From: Azoarcus_F sp048158365
GTDB lineage: Bacteria; Pseudomonadota; Gammaproteobacteria; Burkholderiales; Rhodocyclaceae
Assembly: GCA_048158365.1 (NCBI GenBank)
Contig: JBLLNL010000010.1
Strand: one strand, 5' to 3'
Length of the DNA stretch: 64,000 nucleotides
A program made the position numbers and the translations under genes. The notes beneath the pieces are model-generated. The model was given only the letters and a program-made list of their open reading frames with translations. It did no database searches and had not been told where the DNA came from. This document shows positions 59,215 through 64,000 of the stretch, in pieces (the stretch's first letter is position 1; each line of letters begins with the position of its first letter).

Positions 59215-60297
59215 ATGACGGATTTGCGAAAAATTGGGGTGTCGCTCATGGCCGTGGTGCTGATCGGCACGATGGGCTGCAGCCGGCAGGAAGAGGTACT
59301 GGAGCCGGAGATTCGCCTGGTGCGGGTGATCCAGGTCGCCGAGCAGAGTGATGCCGAATCGGTGTCGCTGTCCGGTCTGATCGAGGCGCAGTCCGAGGTG
59401 GCGTTGGCGTTCCGTGCCGGCGGGCGGCTCCTCGAGCGCACCGTGGACATCGGCGAAGTCGTCGAGCCGGGCCAGCTCATTGCCCGTCTCGATCCCGAGA
59501 ACGAAGAGAACAGTCTGCGCGCGGCGCAGGCGGCGCTGACCGCCGCGAACGCGCAGCTGGCCCAGGCGCGGGCGAACTTCGAGCGGCAGTCGGACCTGAT
59601 GAGCCGCGGCTTCACGACCCGCGACCGTTTCGACGAGGCCGAACAGTTGCGGCGCACGACCGAATCCAATGTGGTCAGTGCTCGCGCGCAGGTCGAGCTG
59701 GCGCGTACCCGGCTAGCCGACATGGTGCTGGTGGCCGATGCAGCCGGGACGGTGATCGCGCGCGGCGCCGAACCGGGCGAGGTCGTCACGGCCGGTTCAA
59801 TGATCGTGCTGATTGCGCGGGACGACGGTCGCGACGCGGTGTTCGACGTGCCGGCGTCGATGCTGGCCACGGCGCCGCCGGAGCCGCTGATCGAGGTAGC
59901 GCTGACGCTGAGCCCGGAGGTGCGGGCGACCGGACGGGTGCGCGAGGTCGCGCCGCGCGCGGACGCCGCGACCGGAACGTTCCGGGTGCGGGTCGGCCTG
60001 CACGACGCACCCGCGCAGATGCGGCTGGGCTCGACCGTGACCGGAACCATGCGCTTCAGTGCCACGAACGGCATGCGCGTGCCGGCCAGTGCGCTGACCC
60101 GCAGCGACGGTGCGCCCGCGGTATGGGTGGTCGATCCGGCCTCATCGACGGTGTCGCTGCGCCGGGTGGAAATCCTCCGCCATCGACCGTCCGATGTCAG
60201 CATTGCCAGCGGTCTGGAGGCGGGTGACCTGGTCGTGACTGCCGGCGTGCAGAGCCTGCGTCCCGGTCAGCAGGTCAGGATTCCGGGTGGCGCATGA
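59215..60297 (+). CDS. RND efflux periplasmic adaptor lipoprotein
   Basis: 360 residues. Signal with lipobox LIGTMGC (Cys about residue 22), so the protein is lipid-anchored in the periplasm. Membrane-fusion layout: lipoyl domain (VALAFRAGGRLLERTVDIGE), coiled coil (AALTAANAQLAQARANFERQ), beta-barrel and a membrane-proximal domain ending LRPGQQVRIPGG. It bridges the pump at 60294 and an outer-membrane channel not encoded here. I chose ATG 59215 with GGTGGA four bases upstream. Its end overlaps the pump start (ATGA). Confidence 0.92.
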   Translation: MTDLRKIGVSLMAVVLIGTMGCSRQEEVLEPEIRLVRVIQVAEQSDAESVSLSGLIEAQSEVALAFRAGGRLLERTVDIGEVVEPGQLIARLDPENEENSLRAAQAALTAANAQLAQARANFERQSDLMSRGFTTRDRFDEAEQLRRTTESNVVSARAQVELARTRLADMVLVADAAGTVIARGAEPGEVVTAGSMIVLIARDDGRDAVFDVPASMLATAPPEPLIEVALTLSPEVRATGRVREVAPRADAATGTFRVRVGLHDAPAQMRLGSTVTGTMRFSATNGMRVPASALTRSDGAPAVWVVDPASSTVSLRRVEILRHRPSDVSIASGLEAGDLVVTAGVQSLRPGQQVRIPGGA

Positions 60298-63200
60298 TCG
60301 GGCCTAACCTCTCTGCCTGGGCGATCGCGCGGCGCTCGCTGATCTACTTTTTCATGGCGGCGGCGATCATCGCCGGTGCGTCTTCCTTCCTCAAACTCGG
60401 TCGCGCCGAGGATCCGGCCTTCGCGATCCGGACCATGGTCGTCGCCGCCGCATGGCCCGGTGCGACGCTCGAGGACACGATCGAGCAGATTACCGAGCGG
60501 CTCGAGCGCAAGCTGCAGGAAACGGTAGGGCTCGACCGCCTGCGCAGCTTCACGCGACCCGGATTCACGACCATCTTCGTCGACATCGACGGCGCGACCA
60601 GCTCCGCTGAACTGCCCGACGTCTGGTACCAGGTGCGCAAGAAAATCGGGGACATGCGGCATACGCTGCCGCAAGGCACGGTCGGCCCCTTCTTCGACGA
60701 CGATTTTGGGGACACCTACGGCATCATCTACGGATTCACGTCCGACGGCTTCACGCAGCGCGAATTGCGCGACCAGGTCGAGCGGGTGCGCTCCGACTTG
60801 CTGCTGATTCCGGATGTCGCGAAGATCGAGATTCTGGGGGCACAGGACGAGCGCATCTTCCTGGAACTGGACCCGGACCGGATCGCAAGCCTGGGCCTGA
60901 ACTACGGCGCGGTGTTCGCCGCGGTCGCGGCACAGAACGTGGTGCGACCATCCGGCGTGATCCGCACCGCCGAGGAGAACGTCGCGCTGCGGGTGTCGGG
61001 TGCGTTCGAGTCCGAACTCGACGTGCTCGAGGTCAGCATTCCGGCCGGCGACCGGCTGATTCGCCTCGGTGACATCGCCAACGTGCGCCGCGGATTGATC
61101 GACCCGCCGCAGCCGATGTTCCGCGTCAATGGCGAACCGGCGATCGGGCTCGCGATCGCGATGCGCGAGTCGGGTGACATCCTCGCGCTGGGTGCGAACA
61201 TCAAGCGACGCATGGCCCAGATCACCGCGGACCTGCCGATCGGCATCGAGCCCTTCCTGGTCGCCAACCAGGCGGTGACCGTCGATGACGCGATCAACGA
61301 TTTCACCACGTCGCTGTGGCAGGCGATCGCGATCATCATCGCGATCAGCTTCCTCAGCCTGGGCGCGCGCGCCGGCACCGTCGTCGCGCTTGCGATCCCG
61401 ATCACGATGGCGGTGGTGTTCCTGACGATGGACATCCTGGGCATCGACCTGCACCGCATCTCGCTGGGCGCGCTGATCATCGCGCTGGGGCTGCTGGTCG
61501 ATGATGCGATGACCACCGTCGATGCGATGCTCAGACGGATCGCGGCCGGCGACAGCATGGAAGCCGCAGGCTCGTACGCCTACGCCAACCTCGCCGCGCC
61601 GATGCTGATCGGCGCGCTGGTCACCGTTGCGGGCTTCGTGCCGATCGGTTTCGCGGCGAGTTCCGCGGGCGAGTACACGTTCTCGATCTTCTCGGTGGTC
61701 GGAATCGCACTGGTGTGCTCTTGGCTGGTCGCGGTGCTGTTCGCGCCGCTGATCGGAATCGCGGTCTTGAAGAAGCCCGAGGGGCCGGTGGATCCGGCGC
61801 CCGGTCCGACGCTGCGGCTGTACACCGCGGCTCTGGGCCTTGCACTGAAGTTCCGCTATGTGACGATCGCGCTGACGCTGGCCGCCTTTGCGCTGGCGGT
61901 GATGGGCATGTCGCAGGTGCCCCGGCAGTTCTTCCCGGCGTCGGATCGCCCGGAACTGCTGATCGAGCTGACCCTGCCGCAAAGCGCGTCTATCCACGCG
62001 ACCGCCGACGTGGTCGAGCGCATCGATCGGGTGCTGGCCGAGGACGACGATGTCGCGCACTGGAGCGCCTATGTCGGGCGTGGGGCGATCCGCTTCTACC
62101 TGCCGCTGAACGTGCAACTGGCCAATGACTTCGTCGCGCAGCACGTCATTGTCGCGAAGGATCTGGACGCGCGTGACCGCCTGCACGCGCGGCTCAATCG
62201 TATGCTCGAGGAACAGTTTCCGGAGGTGGTCAGTCGCGTGTCCGCGCTGGAACTGGGTCCCCCGGTGGGCTGGCCGCTGCAGTGGCGCGTCAGCGGTCCC
62301 GATATCGAACAGGTCCGCGCGATCGCGCAGGAGCTGGCAGTGGTCATGGGCGGACATCCGTCGGTCAAGAAGGTCAATTTCGACTGGATAGAGCCGGCCC
62401 GACAGGTACGCGTGATCGTGGACCAGACGCAGGCACGGCGCCTGGGTATCTCCAGCGAGGCGCTCGCCAGCATGCTCAACGTCGCGGTCACCGGCGCGAG
62501 GATCTCGCAGTTGCGCGACGACATCTATCTGATCGACATTGTCGTGCGTGGCACGAGCGACAACGAGGTCAGTCTGGAGAACCTGCAGACGCTGCAGTTG
62601 CCGTTGCCTTCCGGCCGAACCGTTGCTCTGAGCAGTTTCGTGACCTTCGAGTATGCGCAGGAGCAACCCATCGTGTGGCGTCGCGACCGTCTGAATACGC
62701 TGACGGTGCGAGCCGACATCGAGGGGGTCTTGCTGCCCGAGGACGTCGTCACCGAGTTGACGCCGGCGATCGACGAGCTCAATGCCCGCCTGCCCTTCGG
62801 CTACAACATCGCGGTCGGCGGCATCGCCGAGGAGAGCGCGAAGAGCCAGGCGTCGGTGCTCGCGGTGGTACCGCTGATGTTCTTCCTGATGTTGTCACTG
62901 TTGATGCTGATGCTGCAGAGCTTTCAGCGGTTGTTCATGGTGGTGGTGATGCTGCCATTGGGTCTGATCGGGGTCGTCGCTGCGCTGCTCGCGTCGGGCA
63001 GCGCGCTCGGTTTCGTCGCCATCCTCGGCATTCTGGCGCTGATCGGCATGATCGCGAAGAACGCGGTGATCCTGATCGTGCAGATCGAGGCCGATCGCGC
63101 CACCGGCCTGTCGGTACGCGAAGCGGTGATCGCGTCGGCCACCGGCCGCTTCCGGCCGATTATGCTGGCGGCGCTGTCGACCGTCCTGGGCCTGATTCCG

Positions 63201-63335
63201 ATCGCGCCGACAGTGTTCTGGGGGCCGATGGCGTTCGCGATCATGGGCGGGCTGTTCGTCGCGACGCTGCTGACCTTGCTGTTCTTGCCTGCGGTCTATG
63301 TCGCGTGGTTCGATCGCGGGGGCAAGAGTGCCTGA
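60294..63335 (+). CDS. RND efflux pump, AcrB/HAE-like
   Basis: 1013 residues, proton-driven inner-membrane trimer. Two periplasmic domains lie between helices 1-2 and 7-8. Helix 4 carries the proton-relay LLVDDAMTTVDAM (Asp-Asp), and helix 10 has the Lys in IGMIAKNAVILIVQIE. The pair with the lipoprotein adaptor forms a tripartite pump. The substrate class (drug versus metal) is not certain: the sequence lacks the Met cluster of CusA and fits hydrophobe/amphiphile exporters better. Confidence 0.95.
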   Translation: MIGPNLSAWAIARRSLIYFFMAAAIIAGASSFLKLGRAEDPAFAIRTMVVAAAWPGATLEDTIEQITERLERKLQETVGLDRLRSFTRPGFTTIFVDIDGATSSAELPDVWYQVRKKIGDMRHTLPQGTVGPFFDDDFGDTYGIIYGFTSDGFTQRELRDQVERVRSDLLLIPDVAKIEILGAQDERIFLELDPDRIASLGLNYGAVFAAVAAQNVVRPSGVIRTAEENVALRVSGAFESELDVLEVSIPAGDRLIRLGDIANVRRGLIDPPQPMFRVNGEPAIGLAIAMRESGDILALGANIKRRMAQITADLPIGIEPFLVANQAVTVDDAINDFTTSLWQAIAIIIAISFLSLGARAGTVVALAIPITMAVVFLTMDILGIDLHRISLGALIIALGLLVDDAMTTVDAMLRRIAAGDSMEAAGSYAYANLAAPMLIGALVTVAGFVPIGFAASSAGEYTFSIFSVVGIALVCSWLVAVLFAPLIGIAVLKKPEGPVDPAPGPTLRLYTAALGLALKFRYVTIALTLAAFALAVMGMSQVPRQFFPASDRPELLIELTLPQSASIHATADVVERIDRVLAEDDDVAHWSAYVGRGAIRFYLPLNVQLANDFVAQHVIVAKDLDARDRLHARLNRMLEEQFPEVVSRVSALELGPPVGWPLQWRVSGPDIEQVRAIAQELAVVMGGHPSVKKVNFDWIEPARQVRVIVDQTQARRLGISSEALASMLNVAVTGARISQLRDDIYLIDIVVRGTSDNEVSLENLQTLQLPLPSGRTVALSSFVTFEYAQEQPIVWRRDRLNTLTVRADIEGVLLPEDVVTELTPAIDELNARLPFGYNIAVGGIAEESAKSQASVLAVVPLMFFLMLSLLMLMLQSFQRLFMVVVMLPLGLIGVVAALLASGSALGFVAILGILALIGMIAKNAVILIVQIEADRATGLSVREAVIASATGRFRPIMLAALSTVLGLIPIAPTVFWGPMAFAIMGGLFVATLLTLLFLPAVYVAWFDRGGKSA

Positions 63336-63360
63336 TTCGACGGATCGTGTCGCCGGATGA

Positions 63361-63570
63361 CTATCTCTTGGTGTATGCAGTCAATTCGCACTGGCCACCG
63401 CGGCGATGGGAATCGGCTATGCGGTGGCGGGCGGGCTGGGTGCGACGATCGGCCTGACCCCGACCTTCGCCGTGCTGGCAGCAGCGACCGCATGCGCGAT
63501 CGCGATCAGCGCGTCGATGTCCGTGGGAGATCACGGCGCCGACGATGTGGCCGGCCGTGCGCGCGGTTGA
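63361..63570 (+). pseudogene. C-terminal remnant of a multi-span membrane protein
   Basis: A short open frame (SQFALATAAMGIGYAVAGGL, then TFAVLAAATACAIAISASMS) ends at a stop at 63568-63570 with a polar tail GDHGADDVAGRARG. It has two hydrophobic helices and resembles the end of an MFS transporter. The frame is bounded upstream by a stop at 63358-63360 and lacks a ribosome site, so it is a 3' gene fragment left after a deletion. Confidence 0.55.
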
Positions 63571-63663
63571 GGACGAAACAGTGTTTTCTGGCCACTAATC
63601 TGGTATTTTGACATTGCGCGGTGCACCATTTCCGCGCATTACGCTGTTTCCAAAAGGATTGCG

Positions 63664-64000
63664 ATGAGCGATACAAAGATTTCCGGCGTCGAACGACGCC
63701 AGACCGGTGACAAACTGATGATCGATCTCGCGCTGCAGGGCGGCGGCTCGCACGGTGCATTCACATGGGGCGTGCTGGATCGGATCCTCGAGGAAGGCTG
63801 GCTGAAGATCGAGGGCATCTCGGGTACGTCGGCCGGCGCGATGAACGCGGCGGTGATGGCCCATGGCTATGCCAAGGGTGGCCCCGAGATGGCGCGCGAG
63901 CAACTCGCGACGTTCTGGCGGCGGGTGTCGGATGCGGCGCGCTTCAGCCCGTTCAAGCGTGGTCCGCTGGATGTGATGACCGGCAAGTGGACGCTGGATA
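63664..64000 (+). CDS. Patatin-like phospholipase, 3' end cut by the window
   Basis: The first 112 residues are present. The anion-hole GGGSHGAF (about 25-32) and the nucleophile motif GTSAG (about 53-57) identify a patatin-like phospholipase/lipase. The catalytic Asp lies beyond the window. GGATTGCG precedes the ATG. Bacterial patatins hydrolyse membrane phospholipids or act as effectors; no secretion signal is seen at this N-terminus. Confidence 0.9.
   Translation, partial: MSDTKISGVERRQTGDKLMIDLALQGGGSHGAFTWGVLDRILEEGWLKIEGISGTSAGAMNAAVMAHGYAKGGPEMAREQLATFWRRVSDAARFSPFKRGPLDVMTGKWTLD

Noticed and set aside
60267..62666. 799-residue antisense frame in the RND pump gene
   Set aside because: It mirrors the codon structure of a clearly coding sense gene and has no recognisable domain.

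Overview
The window is about 64 kb of GC-rich DNA (roughly 65% GC by eye) from a Gram-negative proteobacterium, most likely a beta- or gammaproteobacterium. The reasons are a class I GshA glutamate-cysteine ligase, a PEP-CTERM protein, a TAXI-type TRAP transporter, RND efflux, a TrkA/TrkH pair, a type V autotransporter and many ATGA/TGATG gene overlaps. I see no rRNA, tRNA or CRISPR array.

Layout. (1) 1-5.3 kb: housekeeping genes (NnrU-like methyltransferase, gshA, PEP-CTERM protein, CPA2 cation/proton antiporter). (2) 5.5-22.5 kb: a copper/heavy-metal island with an orphan CusR/CopR-type response regulator, two Met-rich periplasmic proteins, a cytochrome c, a membrane protein gene broken by a MITE, a CopA-type ATPase, a YHS protein, an ATP-grasp-like protein, PPK2 polyphosphate kinase, a CopB-type ATPase, a decayed UvrD helicase and a ba3-like heme-copper oxidase cassette. 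Four copies of an ATTAC-N6-GTAAT palindrome lie upstream of the regulator, the Met-rich/cytochrome c genes, copA and the oxidase cassette, and probably define one regulon. (3) 22.5-28.4 kb: a leftward polyamine-type ABC transporter operon ending in a class III aminotransferase. (4) 28.9-33.8 kb: a defence/addiction cluster with TacAT-like and ParDE-like modules, a Fic protein, and decayed HsdR and TOTE-type helicase-primase genes. (5) 33.9-48.6 kb: thioesterase, FIST sensor protein, class II aldolase, a 2014-residue Gly-rich autotransporter, TrkH/TrkA, RlmA, two unknown genes and an MFS transporter. (6) 48.7-52.4 kb: TetR-HlyD-permease-ATPase efflux operon with a TetR operator. (7) 52.6-57 kb: DUF3079 protein, oxidase subunit III/IV (NorE/NorF-like) pair ending on a solo IS terminal repeat, and a TAXI TRAP transporter. 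(8) 57.3-64 kb: remnant AI-2E transporter, lipase-like hydrolase, RND adaptor and pump, a membrane-protein remnant and the start of a patatin-like phospholipase.

Three things stand out. The oxidase subunit I looks homologous to Thermus ba3 subunit I, but two active-site histidines (a CuB ligand and the high-spin heme ligand) read as tyrosine, while the partner subunit II keeps a full CuA site. The shared palindrome ties this oxidase to copper efflux. Finally, at least four genes (UvrD, HsdR, TOTE, AI-2E) carry internal deletions that join conserved blocks directly, beside several end fragments. This is either active gene decay or an assembly artefact and should be checked on raw reads.
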